The notes under the pieces: model-generated
What the model was told of the DNA's origin: nothing
Database searches by the model: none
What the model saw: the letters and a program-made list of their open reading frames with translations, nothing else
Program-made: the position numbers and the translations under genes
Source of the DNA: G965212025 sp965212025
Lineage (GTDB): Bacteria > Pseudomonadota > Gammaproteobacteria > Poriferisulfidales > Oxydemutatoraceae
NCBI GenBank assembly: GCA_965212025.1
Contig: OZ243039.1
Location: 806,001 to 870,000 of the forward strand
Length of the DNA: 64,000 nucleotides
Reading direction: 5' to 3'
Shown here: one piece after another, positions 55,405 to 64,000 of the stretch
Numbering within the stretch: the stretch's first letter is position 1
Layout of the letters: each line of letters opens with the position of its first letter

Positions 55405-55736
55405 AACCCATCTGCAACGTTAAATTCCTGCCACAACATTCGCTGTCTGTTCTCCTGGCTGACGCACCGGTCGATCCCCTGACTTCTGACCGTCACCTAC
55501 TTTGCCCTGATGTCCCGGCTGTACGCGCCGGAGAGTCACTTAGTGGGTCAATTGTACAGAATGGCGCCCAATCTGGCAAATTATTATGAGAAAATATCGG
55601 CTACATCCAACCAGGAAACCCCGAAAACAGCATTTTTAGCCGCGAAAGGCAGCCTTCACCAAAAAACAAAACCTTTTCGCGCTTAAAAAACAAACAGACT
55701 TACGCGTTTTTCCGGTTATTAAGTTTGTGTATGCTC
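55405..55736. other. Upstream region of giant gene B
   Basis: Nearly the same sequence as 45052-45388; see the promoter entry. No separate gene is recognised. Confidence 0.6.
55551..55579 (-). promoter_or_regulatory. Sigma-70-like promoter of giant gene B
   Basis: Minus strand TTGCCA (55579-55574), 17-base spacer, TACAAT (55556-55551), identical to the promoter of copy A, with a leader of about 145 bases to ATG 55404. Confidence 0.65.
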
Positions 55737-58700
55737 TCAGCGAACCATGCCGCCCAAAAAGACTTTAAGGCGCAATTCCTTGACGTGGTGCGAGACAGAT
55801 CCTGACGTAGTCGGGTTCTCGGGATCCCAGTTAATAAAACGGCTCATTCCTGGCGCTTCAGCCACGCCGTCCCGGGGGAATGCCCGGACTTCGTACGCAA
55901 TACCACCTTGCAGCCCCGTAAATTCCATCTTGACGGTTCCCCCTGGTGCCGGCATTGCAATAAACCGTTCCTCCATCAGTTCTCCAGACAAAAGCAGCTG
56001 TACCCGATATCCCAAGCCGAGCAATATTCCATCAACCGGAGCTCCGAAGTCGGCGTGATCCGTAGTGCGTCCGTATCCGTCATTTCCCGAATAATCCAAG
56101 TGTACCTGCACACGGCCATTCGCTTTGTGCACCAGCTGCATGACCAATGTTCCATCAAGGACATTGAGCAAAGTAAATGCTGCTGTGCCCATCGCGCCTG
56201 CCCCGGCATGGTTGACTGCCTGGAGCGAATAGCGTATCTGCCCCCCTCCTGCGTACGCCTCGCGCAGCTGCGCCAAGGCATGGCCTGACAGCACATAAGA
56301 AGTGCCGGTTCCCGCGATGGAGTGACGTTCTCCGCCCAGGAAAAGCCGGTAGCTGTCTATCGTCGCTCCGTTGCTGCTCGCCGCTTCCCAACCCAGGTTC
56401 ACCTGATTTGCGGACTTCCATCTGGCCCGCAAGCCTGAAGGCCTGCCAGGCACCGCTATGGTGCTGAACGTGCCCCTGTTTTCGGACGTTTGGGCAGGTA
56501 CCCCATCGCCCGCCCGATTGCGCGCATAGACCTGTAAGCCATAGCTTCTGTGCGGCAGCAAGTGACCAATCTCAATCTCGGTGGCAAAGGCACCTGCCGG
56601 GAAAAAAGTCTCGGTGCTGCGCCCTGCAGCACTCACAACCACCACGTAGCCAAAACCAGATTCCGCAGTGCGTCCAGGAGAAGCCGCAAACACATCGCCC
56701 GCCAGGGAAGCGCAACCGTCATGTCCCATGGTCGCCAACACCAGGCGAGCAGTGGTCTGACCAGGCACAAGCTCCGTTATCGTCGTCGCGCCTGGAAGAC
56801 CTGGCAAATAGAAGTAAGCGGCTGCCGGATAGCCCACCAGATCACCGTGCACAGCGCGAAGCTGGTACGGGTGGGGGCAAGCCCTTTGGCTGTTTTCCCG
56901 AAACCCGGCCAGAAAATCTCCGTCAAAGTCAAAAGTCAGCGCTGTGACTTTCCGCATTGTTCCTGCCAGCTCGAGTTCGTAGTAATCGACCGCTGAACTT
57001 CCCGCCGCCCACGTGAAGCGCAGGTGATCCAGAGATTCCCAGCTCACCGCCAAATCAACCGGTGTGGCAGGAATATCGGCAAGCGCACGCAGCAATGGCA
57101 GCGTGTGGGCATTGCCAAAATGCCAGGCTCCCGGTTCCCAGCCGGCATAAGTCGTGGCACCTTCGCATACCTGCCCCGCCACGGTCGGACAACGCAGCTG
57201 GGTCAGAGTACGGGGTGAAGCGCCACCCGTTGGGCCACTGCCCACCAAAGCTGCCCTCGCAGACACGGGGGCGTAACTGCGGTCAATCGCAGCGTCTGGA
57301 CCAGAATGGCCCACCAGACTGCCAATGCTGCCCGATTCCCCAACAACAGGGTTCACCGCATAGCTGTCCTGAATTCGGTGGACATTGGTTCCGACCAGTC
57401 CTCCGGTGTAGGAACGGCCCTGTACCGTACCGAGCGCATAGCCCGCATGGACAGAACCGGCGTTGAAGCCCACCAATCCACCAACACGCGTATCCCCGCT
57501 GACTGACACGTCGGCATAGCTGTATGCAATGGTGCTATTGCTGAAGCCAACCAGACCGCCGACGTGATCCCCTTCCCCAGCGGTCGCCGAACCTGTCGCA
57601 TAACAGTGCAAAATAGTGCTTCCATGGCTGTAGCCAACCAGGCCGCCGGCGTAGCCCCGCCCTTCACCCGAGACGATCACCGCCGCGTCGGCACTGCTGT
57701 GCAAAATGGTGCCCCCCCGGACCCGACCGGCCAAACCACCGGCAGACTCGAGCCCGCGTACCTGCGAAGCCCTCACCGTGCTGCCCACGACCCGACCTTT
57801 CCCTTTCACATAACCGACCAGGCCGCCGACGTATCTGCCTCCATCAACCACGGCACTGGCACCACTGTTGACCAGCAAACCCCCGTTGCCACCCACCAGC
57901 CCGCCAACACCGGTACCGACCGTGCTTAAAACCTGTGCAGACCTCACGACGCTGTTCATGACAGTTCCCCCGTTAAAGCCGACCAAGGCTCCGACTCTGT
58001 TTTTTCCCCTTACCCGTGCGTCAACGAGCACCATCCCCTTGACAGTCCCGCCTTCTGCAAGCCTGGAAAACAGGCCAACCTCGTCCGTTTGCGGGCGGTC
58101 AATGTGCAAGGCAGAAATTTGCCGTCCTGCCCCGTCGAAGGTGCCTGAAAAATTCTCTATCGGATGAAAGCCGGCATCGCCTTGCCACTCCCGACTCGGG
58201 CCGGCGTCTATGTCTGCCGCCAGTACGTAGTGGGCCTGCAGATCAGAGCGCACGTCCTGTAACTGGCACAACGTGGCAATTTGCCACGGGTTGTCGCTGC
58301 TGCCGTCACCCGGCGCGCCTTTCAGACCTTTGCCGGCGCATTCCGGAAAGCGGGTCACCGTCCGGACCGTTGACGGCGATCCGGTACCCACCGTGTTGCG
58401 GGCGAAAGCTTCCAGCCGATATTCAGAGGCACCCACCAGTTCCGCAAACTCCACCGTGACCGGGCTCAAAGGATCCACCGGCGCAACGTCGCGTTCCTGT
58501 ACCAGCTCCCCGGACGCATACAGGCGTATCCGGTAAGCCAAACGCAAAGCCAAGCCTTCCGCAGGCGCTGCATAACCGGCGTCACCCGGTCTGCGGCCAT
58601 AACCATCATTGGAAGGGGGTGCAAAGCTGAGTCTCAGCGTGGAGATCCCCGGCACCACCCGCACATCAGCCGGAGAACCGGGAACGTCCAGCAGGCGCAC

Positions 58701-61127
58701 GGAAACACGGGCGGCTTCGCCGACACCGTAAAGGTTGTAGCCACGAACCGTTAAAAGGGGCGTGCTCCCGCCTTCATGATGGGCGCGCAGCTTCTGCAGA
58801 TGGTCCGATCCCGCTATGAAGTAATCCGAGAGCGTCTCCCCGGAAAGCGCTCCGCTTTCTACACGGTGACCGATTCGTTCACGTCCGTCCAATGGGCGTT
58901 CCCAGCGCAACAGCAAGACAGACGGGGATTTCCACTGTGCCTGCAGGCGCAAGGGTTTGCCGGGAGTCTCAAAGCCACGCAGAACCGGCAGCGCATTGTG
59001 ATCGCCGAAGGACCAGACCTCGGCACTCCAGCCCGAGTACGTTGACCTTCCCGCACACGCCAGGCCAGGGGCGGTGGGGCAACGCAGCTGCTGCAGCGTC
59101 CGCAGGGAGACTGATCCCTGCCCGGCGTCATCTGCCACAAAAGGCACGATGCCACCACTGACGCGGGTCAATCCTGCCGCATGGCTGTTGACGATGCTTC
59201 CCGGGCTGTTGCCGGCAAAGCTTCCAGACTGTCCGGCTCCGGACACCGCCCCTGCCGCGTAGCTACGGCTGACGGTACCCTGGTTGTTCGCCACAAGACC
59301 CGCAACCAGACCTTTCCCAATCACAGAGGCTGTTGTGTAACTGTCAGTCACCGAGCCCTGGTTGTCTGCAACCAGACCACCCGCCAGGGCTGTTCCCGAC
59401 ACCGAGCCTCCGGCATGACTCGTGTCGATGCTCCCGCCTGTCAGGTTTTTCCCGACCAGGCCACCCGCGATCCGGGATCCCGGCTCTATCGTCAACCGGG
59501 CCGCGCTGCCACTGACCGTGCCTGCGTTGATGCCAACGAGTCCTCCCGCCACCTGTCCGCCAAAAAGTGAGCCTGTTGCTCCACTGTTCACGATCCTGCC
59601 TCCCTCGTTCCTGCCCACCAAGGCTCCCACGTTGACGCTTCCCCAAAGCTGCGCGTTCACCAACACGACCTGCTGCAACAGACCGTTCTGAAGCTGTGCA
59701 AACATGCCGACATCTTCCAGTGTCTCGGAGCGCACCCTTAAATGGAAAACCCGATAGCCGGCACCATCAAGGGAACCGGAAAAACCGGCGATCGGCGCAA
59801 AACCTTCCCCGGCCCGCCAGTTCCGGGATGGCCCCGCTTCAATATCGCCTGCCAGCCGGTAGTGGGCTACAGGGACAGAGCGAATATCCTGCAATTGGCA
59901 CAGCGTGGCAACCTGCCAGGGATCGTCCGCGCTGCCGTCGCTGCCGTCGCTGCCCGAGCCGCTTGCCGATGCCAGGGCTTCTCCGTCGCACTGCCAGGGA
60001 CGGGTAAATACCGACAGGGAAAATGACGCTCCTTCCCCAGCCCTGTTATAGGGCGTCGCCACCACTTCATAGCGGCTGTCGCCTGCCAAACCCGAAAATT
60101 CCACGGCCGCAGATGTTTCTCCGTCTGTGTGCGTACGCTCCCGTTCCTGCACCGGTTCCCCCCCGGTGTACAGCCGTACCCGGTAGCCCAGACCTACGGA
60201 AACCCCGGCAACCGTATATCCGTAAGCCGGGTCTTCCGGTAACTGGCCATAGCCGTCATCAGCCGGAGCCATGAGCAACACACGCAGCGAGAACGCCTGC
60301 GCCGATGCCCGAACGGCTGTCAATTTACCTGGGGAGTTCAGCAGCCTGACCGCAAGCGTCGTCGCTTCGCTCACACCATGACGGTTATATCCACGCACGC
60401 TGACCTGCAGGGAGTCACCGCCCCCATGTTTGGAACGGAGGCTTTGCAACAGGTACCTGCCGAGCGTAAAAGACGCGGACTCCGTTTCCAGGGAATGCCC
60501 TGCCATCTCCACCCAATAGCCGGCGTTCAGGCTTCCTGTTTTCGCGGCTGTCCAGCTCAATTCCAGTTTACCTTCCGGGTTCCATTTCGCCTGCAGGCGG
60601 GATGGGGGAGCTGGTGGCGCCGGTTGCAGGGCGCGATGGACCGGAAGCGTCTGCCCGTCTCCAAAATACCAGACTTGGGTGCTCCAGCCGGAGTAACTGG
60701 CCGCTCCCTGGCACATCTCTCCCGGCGAAAGGGGACACTGCAATTGTGCCAGCGTGCGGGGAAAACTGTTCCCTGCAGCGGCGTCCCCGCTGCCCACGGG
60801 TTCCAGCGCGTTGCTGCCGGCACCTGGCTCCAAGGCGTAATTTGCAGCCATCCCGGTGCCGTTGGAGTGCCCCACCAGCGTGCCCGCCTGATCATTTCCG
60901 CTGACCAGGCCAGTCGCATAACTGTCGTCAATCCTGCTGTTATTGTTGGTGCTGCGCACACTGTTTCCCGCCAGTCCGCCTGCCCGGGAATTTCCGCTGA
61001 CCGGTCCGGTTGCGTAGCTTTCCCTGAGCCAGGACTCGTTGTGCCCCACCAGTCCACCTACCCGCTCATTTCCGCTGACCGCTCCGGTCGCATGGCTTAT
61101 GAGGATTGACCCTGAACTGGTACCCAC
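55737..61127 (-). CDS. Giant gene copy C, C-terminal part (GLUG and Fn3-like domains)
   Basis: A 1796-codon open piece corresponding to about the last 55% of copy A: the end of the second GLUG array, the third and fourth modules and the final Fn3-like run, closing with KELRLKVFLGGMVR. The frame begins inside a GLUG repeat (GTSSGSILISHATGAVSGN), so it is not a natural gene start; it joins the next piece across a one-base loss near 61163. Substitutions against A and B are scattered, with long identical stretches, as expected of recent duplication or gene conversion. Confidence 0.65.
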   Translation of the reverse strand: MGTSSGSILISHATGAVSGNERVGGLVGHNESWLRESYATGPVSGNSRAGGLAGNSVRSTNNNSRIDDSYATGLVSGNDQAGTLVGHSNGTGMAANYALEPGAGSNALEPVGSGDAAAGNSFPRTLAQLQCPLSPGEMCQGAASYSGWSTQVWYFGDGQTLPVHRALQPAPPAPPSRLQAKWNPEGKLELSWTAAKTGSLNAGYWVEMAGHSLETESASFTLGRYLLQSLRSKHGGGDSLQVSVRGYNRHGVSEATTLAVRLLNSPGKLTAVRASAQAFSLRVLLMAPADDGYGQLPEDPAYGYTVAGVSVGLGYRVRLYTGGEPVQERERTHTDGETSAAVEFSGLAGDSRYEVVATPYNRAGEGASFSLSVFTRPWQCDGEALASASGSGSDGSDGSADDPWQVATLCQLQDIRSVPVAHYRLAGDIEAGPSRNWRAGEGFAPIAGFSGSLDGAGYRVFHLRVRSETLEDVGMFAQLQNGLLQQVVLVNAQLWGSVNVGALVGRNEGGRIVNSGATGSLFGGQVAGGLVGINAGTVSGSAARLTIEPGSRIAGGLVGKNLTGGSIDTSHAGGSVSGTALAGGLVADNQGSVTDSYTTASVIGKGLVAGLVANNQGTVSRSYAAGAVSGAGQSGSFAGNSPGSIVNSHAAGLTRVSGGIVPFVADDAGQGSVSLRTLQQLRCPTAPGLACAGRSTYSGWSAEVWSFGDHNALPVLRGFETPGKPLRLQAQWKSPSVLLLRWERPLDGRERIGHRVESGALSGETLSDYFIAGSDHLQKLRAHHEGGSTPLLTVRGYNLYGVGEAARVSVRLLDVPGSPADVRVVPGISTLRLSFAPPSNDGYGRRPGDAGYAAPAEGLALRLAYRIRLYASGELVQERDVAPVDPLSPVTVEFAELVGASEYRLEAFARNTVGTGSPSTVRTVTRFPECAGKGLKGAPGDGSSDNPWQIATLCQLQDVRSDLQAHYVLAADIDAGPSREWQGDAGFHPIENFSGTFDGAGRQISALHIDRPQTDEVGLFSRLAEGGTVKGMVLVDARVRGKNRVGALVGFNGGTVMNSVVRSAQVLSTVGTGVGGLVGGNGGLLVNSGASAVVDGGRYVGGLVGYVKGKGRVVGSTVRASQVRGLESAGGLAGRVRGGTILHSSADAAVIVSGEGRGYAGGLVGYSHGSTILHCYATGSATAGEGDHVGGLVGFSNSTIAYSYADVSVSGDTRVGGLVGFNAGSVHAGYALGTVQGRSYTGGLVGTNVHRIQDSYAVNPVVGESGSIGSLVGHSGPDAAIDRSYAPVSARAALVGSGPTGGASPRTLTQLRCPTVAGQVCEGATTYAGWEPGAWHFGNAHTLPLLRALADIPATPVDLAVSWESLDHLRFTWAAGSSAVDYYELELAGTMRKVTALTFDFDGDFLAGFRENSQRACPHPYQLRAVHGDLVGYPAAAYFYLPGLPGATTITELVPGQTTARLVLATMGHDGCASLAGDVFAASPGRTAESGFGYVVVVSAAGRSTETFFPAGAFATEIEIGHLLPHRSYGLQVYARNRAGDGVPAQTSENRGTFSTIAVPGRPSGLRARWKSANQVNLGWEAASSNGATIDSYRLFLGGERHSIAGTGTSYVLSGHALAQLREAYAGGGQIRYSLQAVNHAGAGAMGTAAFTLLNVLDGTLVMQLVHKANGRVQVHLDYSGNDGYGRTTDHADFGAPVDGILLGLGYRVQLLLSGELMEERFIAMPAPGGTVKMEFTGLQGGIAYEVRAFPRDGVAEAPGMSRFINWDPENPTTSGSVSHHVKELRLKVFLGGMVR

Positions 61128-61135
61128 CAGTCCAC

Positions 61136-64000
61136 CTACCCGCTCATTTCCGCTGACTGACCGGTTGCGTAGCTTTCCCTGAGCGAAGACTCGTTGTGCC
61201 CCACCAAGCCGCCCACAGCTTCTTTCCCGTTGACTGCTCCTGCCGAATAAGATCCGTTTATGGAACCATGGTTGGAACCTGCCAAGCCGCCCACAGAATG
61301 ATGCCCGATTACCGTTGACCGCGCGTGACTGTGATGGAGCGGAGCCTGATTGAGCCCCACCAGACCTCCCACGTGATTTGCCCCGCTCACGCTTCCTCCC
61401 GCGTGGGAACTGCGAATCCTCGCGCCCGGGAAGTTTTTGCCCACCAGTCCGCCTATCATATTGCCGTGACCCTGGGCACTGACAGTTCCGGCAACGGTAG
61501 ACTCCGAGTGGCTGAACTTGATCAACCCATGGTTCTCACCTGCCATTCCTCCCACACGATCCCGCCCGCCTGCCAACCCCGTCACCGTGCTGCCCTTGAT
61601 GCTGCCATTTGCCCCAACGCGTCCTGCCAGAGCCCCTACTGCATCTCTGCCCCGCACCGTGACATCCACCAGCGCCAGGCTTTTCAGGGCACCACCGCTG
61701 AGCCTCCCGAACAGCCCGACATGGTCTACTGACCCGGGATTGATCAGGAGATTCAGAACGCTGTGGCCACTCCCGTCCAGAGAGCCGGAAAAATATTCAA
61801 TCGGAGGAAATCCCTTTCCGTCCCGCCACCCGTGGCTTTGCCCCGCGTCTATATTGTCTGCCAGCCGATAATGCGCTGCCGTGTCGTAACGTATTTCCTG
61901 CAATTGGCAAAGTGTGCCGACCTGCCAGGGGTCATCCTCGCTGCCAGAGCCTGCTGCCGTTATCACCGCTGCCCACGGACACGCCGCAACGTAGGTGAAA
62001 ACCGGTGCTTCCACTGTTGGGCCTGCGCCCGCTTTGTTTTCGGCAAATATCCTGACTTCGTACCTGGAACCACCTTCCAGACCTGAAAATTCCACTACGG
62101 TTGAATTTGACGATCCCTGCTGTGTCATGCGCTGCTCTTCCTTCAACAGGCCTTTTGAAAACAGCCGCACGCGGTATGCCAGATCCAGGGAAACTCCGTC
62201 TGCCGGTTTACCATACGCGCTGCTGTTCGGAGCACTACCGTAGCCGTCATTGGCAGCCCCGACAATGGTGACCTGTACCGTCGACAGTCCTGAAGCTGTC
62301 TGGATTTCCACCGCCCCCGGAACGTTCATCAAATGGAAACTTCCTGACGCTGCATCTCCCACAGCGTCAAAATTTCTGCCGCGTATGGAATAACGGATTT
62401 CGCTGCCGCCCGCGTAACGCTCACGCAATTCAGCCATCAATGTAACGTCAAGCACGAAACGGGATGCATAGGTGTGCCGAATGGTTCCGTCCACCTCCAC
62501 CTCAAAGAGTTTCACGGCAGCTCCCCGATGCTCCCACTGCAGCATCAATTTGCCCTTTGAATCCCAGTCTGCCCGGATTGCAAGCGGTACAGCAGGAATA
62601 TCTGCAACTGCCCGGAGCACGGGCAGCATGCGGGAGTATCCGAAAAACCAAAGTCGCGTATCCCAGTCCAGATACACGTCAGCTGCCAGGCAAAGATTGA
62701 CGGGCTCAATTGAACACTCCATTTGTTCCACAGTGCGTAACCCGCTGTCCTGTACTGCGCCGTCATTCACGCCCACGAGGCTGTCCCCGTCGCCCAGCCT
62801 GCTGGCATAGCTGCTGGCTATCGTGCCACTGTTGACTCCGACCAGCCTGCCTGGTAATTCAGCTTTGAATATATGAGCAGCGCTATAGGCATTTCTGACC
62901 GAACCGCTGTTTTCCCCCACCAGCCCCCCTGTCTGACTGACTCCGGATACACCGTTCCATACGTAACTGTTACTGATGGTTCCTTTGTTTTCGCCGACCA
63001 GACCTCCGACCTGGTTCATTCCGAGTACTAGCATGCTTGCGTGGGTATTCACGATGCTGGCGTTGCCTTCGTTTACGCCCACTAGCCCACCAATCCCGGT
63101 GCCGCCCTTTCCGTGAACCGTGGAGCCAGTCGCGTAGCTGTCACTGATGGTGCCGCCAAGGTGCCGACCCACCAATCCGCCTGCCTGTTTGTATCCGACC
63201 ACTAATGTACCTCTTGCGTGGCTACCACGGATAGATCCTTTGTTTACGCCGACCAGACCCCCGACTTGACTGCGCCCTGACACACCTCCCAACGCACGAC
63301 TGCCTTCAATCGTGCCACCGTCGTTCTGACCCACCAGCCCGCCTACCTGACTGACTCCGGACACCGAGACTTGTGCCTTGCTGTTGCGGATGACACCACC
63401 CTGATTCAGGCCAACCAGACCCCCGACTTGATTGCGCCCTGCCACACTCCCCAACGCACGACTGCCTTCAATCGTGCCACCGTCGTTCTGACCCACCAGC
63501 CCGCCTGCCTGACTATTTCCGGACACCCAGCCTTGTGCCTCGCTGTTGCGGATGACACCACCCTGATTCAGGCCAACCAGACCCCCGACTTGATTGCGCC
63601 CTGACACACCTCCCAACGCACGACTGCCTTCAATCGTGCCACCGTCGTTCTGACCCACCAGCCCGCCTACCTGACTGACTCCGGACACCGAGACTTGTGC
63701 CTTGCTGTTGCGGATGACACCACCCTGATTCAGGCCAACCAGTCCACCGATGGTTCTGCTCCCGACAACCCTGCCGCCGGCAACTTCGCTGTCCTCAATC
63801 GTCCCTTGATCGTTCAGCCCAACCAGAGAACCGACATTCACTCCTTTGTTCGCCAAAACATTCACCAGCTTCACGCGCTTTAGAAGGCCACCCTGCAGCC
63901 TGCCAAACAGCCCGACATTCTCGGATTCTCCGCCTGCCACGCCAATCTTCAAATCGGTAATTTTGTAACCGTTGCCGTCATAAGTGCCAGAAAAACTCCT
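61136..64000 (-). CDS. Giant gene copy C, middle part (partial at window edge)
   Basis: An open frame entering from the right edge and ending at 61136, 955 codons in the window. It covers the end of the first module head (SFSGTYDGNGYKITDLKIG), a first GLUG array that differs strongly from those of A and B (tandem 54-residue units), the linker (YLDWDTRLWFFGYSRMLPVLR), an Fn3-like pair, the second head (GSGSEDDPWQVGTLCQLQ) and the second GLUG array, and ends LRESYATGQSAEMSG at the frameshift. The start is outside the window. Confidence 0.65.
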   Translation of the reverse strand, partial: RSFSGTYDGNGYKITDLKIGVAGGESENVGLFGRLQGGLLKRVKLVNVLANKGVNVGSLVGLNDQGTIEDSEVAGGRVVGSRTIGGLVGLNQGGVIRNSKAQVSVSGVSQVGGLVGQNDGGTIEGSRALGGVSGRNQVGGLVGLNQGGVIRNSEAQGWVSGNSQAGGLVGQNDGGTIEGSRALGSVAGRNQVGGLVGLNQGGVIRNSKAQVSVSGVSQVGGLVGQNDGGTIEGSRALGGVSGRSQVGGLVGVNKGSIRGSHARGTLVVGYKQAGGLVGRHLGGTISDSYATGSTVHGKGGTGIGGLVGVNEGNASIVNTHASMLVLGMNQVGGLVGENKGTISNSYVWNGVSGVSQTGGLVGENSGSVRNAYSAAHIFKAELPGRLVGVNSGTIASSYASRLGDGDSLVGVNDGAVQDSGLRTVEQMECSIEPVNLCLAADVYLDWDTRLWFFGYSRMLPVLRAVADIPAVPLAIRADWDSKGKLMLQWEHRGAAVKLFEVEVDGTIRHTYASRFVLDVTLMAELRERYAGGSEIRYSIRGRNFDAVGDAASGSFHLMNVPGAVEIQTASGLSTVQVTIVGAANDGYGSAPNSSAYGKPADGVSLDLAYRVRLFSKGLLKEEQRMTQQGSSNSTVVEFSGLEGGSRYEVRIFAENKAGAGPTVEAPVFTYVAACPWAAVITAAGSGSEDDPWQVGTLCQLQEIRYDTAAHYRLADNIDAGQSHGWRDGKGFPPIEYFSGSLDGSGHSVLNLLINPGSVDHVGLFGRLSGGALKSLALVDVTVRGRDAVGALAGRVGANGSIKGSTVTGLAGGRDRVGGMAGENHGLIKFSHSESTVAGTVSAQGHGNMIGGLVGKNFPGARIRSSHAGGSVSGANHVGGLVGLNQAPLHHSHARSTVIGHHSVGGLAGSNHGSINGSYSAGAVNGKEAVGGLVGHNESSLRESYATGQSAEMSG
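63250..63746 (-). repeat. 162-bp tandem repeat in the first GLUG array of copy C
   Basis: The string TGCCTTCAATCGTGCCACCG recurs at 63301, 63463 and 63625, an exact 162-base period. The unit encodes 54 residues: two GLUG repeats, GGLVGLNQGGVIRNS and GGLVGQNDGGTIEGSRALG with spacers. About three copies are present with few differences, against one in A and B. Confidence 0.9.

Larger units (their letters stand above)
45356..55703 (-). repeat. Tandem repeat unit B of the giant-gene locus
   Basis: Unit B is 10,348 bases, 246 more than A. Part of the difference is extra GLUG units in the first array and an 84-bp duplication near 50.7 kb. Flanks and most modules are nearly identical to A and C. 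Confidence 0.85.
55704..64000 (-). repeat. Tandem repeat unit C of the giant-gene locus (runs off the window)
   Basis: Third unit, starting with the same GCGTTTTTCCGG border as A and B. Its 5' end with the signal peptide and protease domain should lie beyond 64000. Confidence 0.8.

Noticed and set aside
52690..63800. Regularly spaced short repeats that could suggest a CRISPR array
   Set aside because: The repeats keep reading frame, vary by synonymous and conservative changes, encode GLUG motifs and have no Cas genes nearby.
36100..63900. Many long plus-strand open frames opposite the giant genes
   Set aside because: They mirror the GLUG codon pattern on the other strand, repeat in each copy, have no family features, and are absent where the repeats stop. 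They are shadows.
1..64000. tRNA or rRNA genes in the gaps
   Set aside because: I looked for T-loop-like GGTTCGA-x-x-CC with acceptor pairing in the intergenic regions and found none that folds as a tRNA.

Overview
The window reads as a chromosomal segment of a gammaproteobacterium. Gene neighbourhoods typical of that class are present (dapF-DUF484-xerC, rpoZ-spoT-ridA, radC/coaBC-algC-argB, bioH-bioC, proC-yggT), together with an AmpG-type muropeptide permease, a class Ia-type NrdB and a GlnA carrying the adenylylation tyrosine. I cannot place it to genus. Several neighbourhoods are reduced or rearranged: no dut between coaBC and algC, no lysA beside dapF, no gltD beside gltB, no nrdA beside nrdB, no bioB/F/D beside bioH-bioC. 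Start codons TTG and GTG are used several times. No tRNA, rRNA, transposase, integrase other than XerC, or CRISPR array was seen.

Layout. 1-4.4 kb: a partial gene end, then xthA-ampG-dtd (+) facing ffh (-). 4.6-12.7 kb: glnA (+), dnaG (-) and the glutamate synthase large subunit gltB (-). 12.9-15.2 kb: a secreted repeat/Ig-like surface protein gene (+), interrupted by a frameshift in a poly-C run and carrying two poly-G(8) tracts. 15.6-18.1 kb: dapF-DUF484-xerC (-). 18.7-26.5 kb: rpoZ-spoT, ridA, radC (-), coaBC-algC-argB. 26.7-28.6 kb: a 630-residue protein of unknown function built from two diverged copies of one module. 28.6-34.9 kb: bioH-bioC (-), plsY (+), and a compact minus-strand operon nrdB-dsbB-proC-yggT-tsaD.

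35.3-64 kb (almost half the window): three tandem copies (A, B, C) of a unit of about 10.1-10.3 kb, all on the minus strand. Each encodes a giant exported protein. The start is seen for A and B: a signal peptide and a trypsin-like serine protease domain with a visible His/Asp/Ser triad. In all copies there follow large modules made of a Cys-containing head, an array of GLUG-type repeats, a Trp-rich linker and fibronectin-III-like domains. Copy A (3254 residues) is open throughout. Copy B is interrupted by three indels and copy C by one; C runs off the window. Copies A and B carry the same upstream region with a good sigma-70-like promoter (TTGCCA-17-TACAAT on the minus strand).

The most interesting signals are: (i) this tandem family of giant protease-GLUG-Fn3 proteins, which looks like a surface-antigen locus with intact and broken copies and unit-number variation; (ii) a C-terminal tail, ELR-(L/I)-(K/R)-(V/M)-FLGG-(M/A)-VR-stop, shared between the giant proteins and the otherwise unrelated surface protein at 13-15 kb, which suggests a common C-terminal export or anchoring signal; and (iii) homopolymer-associated frame breaks that could be phase variation, pseudogenisation or sequencing error. 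The Cys pairs in each giant-protein module fit oxidative folding in the periplasm, and a DsbB gene lies just downstream of the locus.
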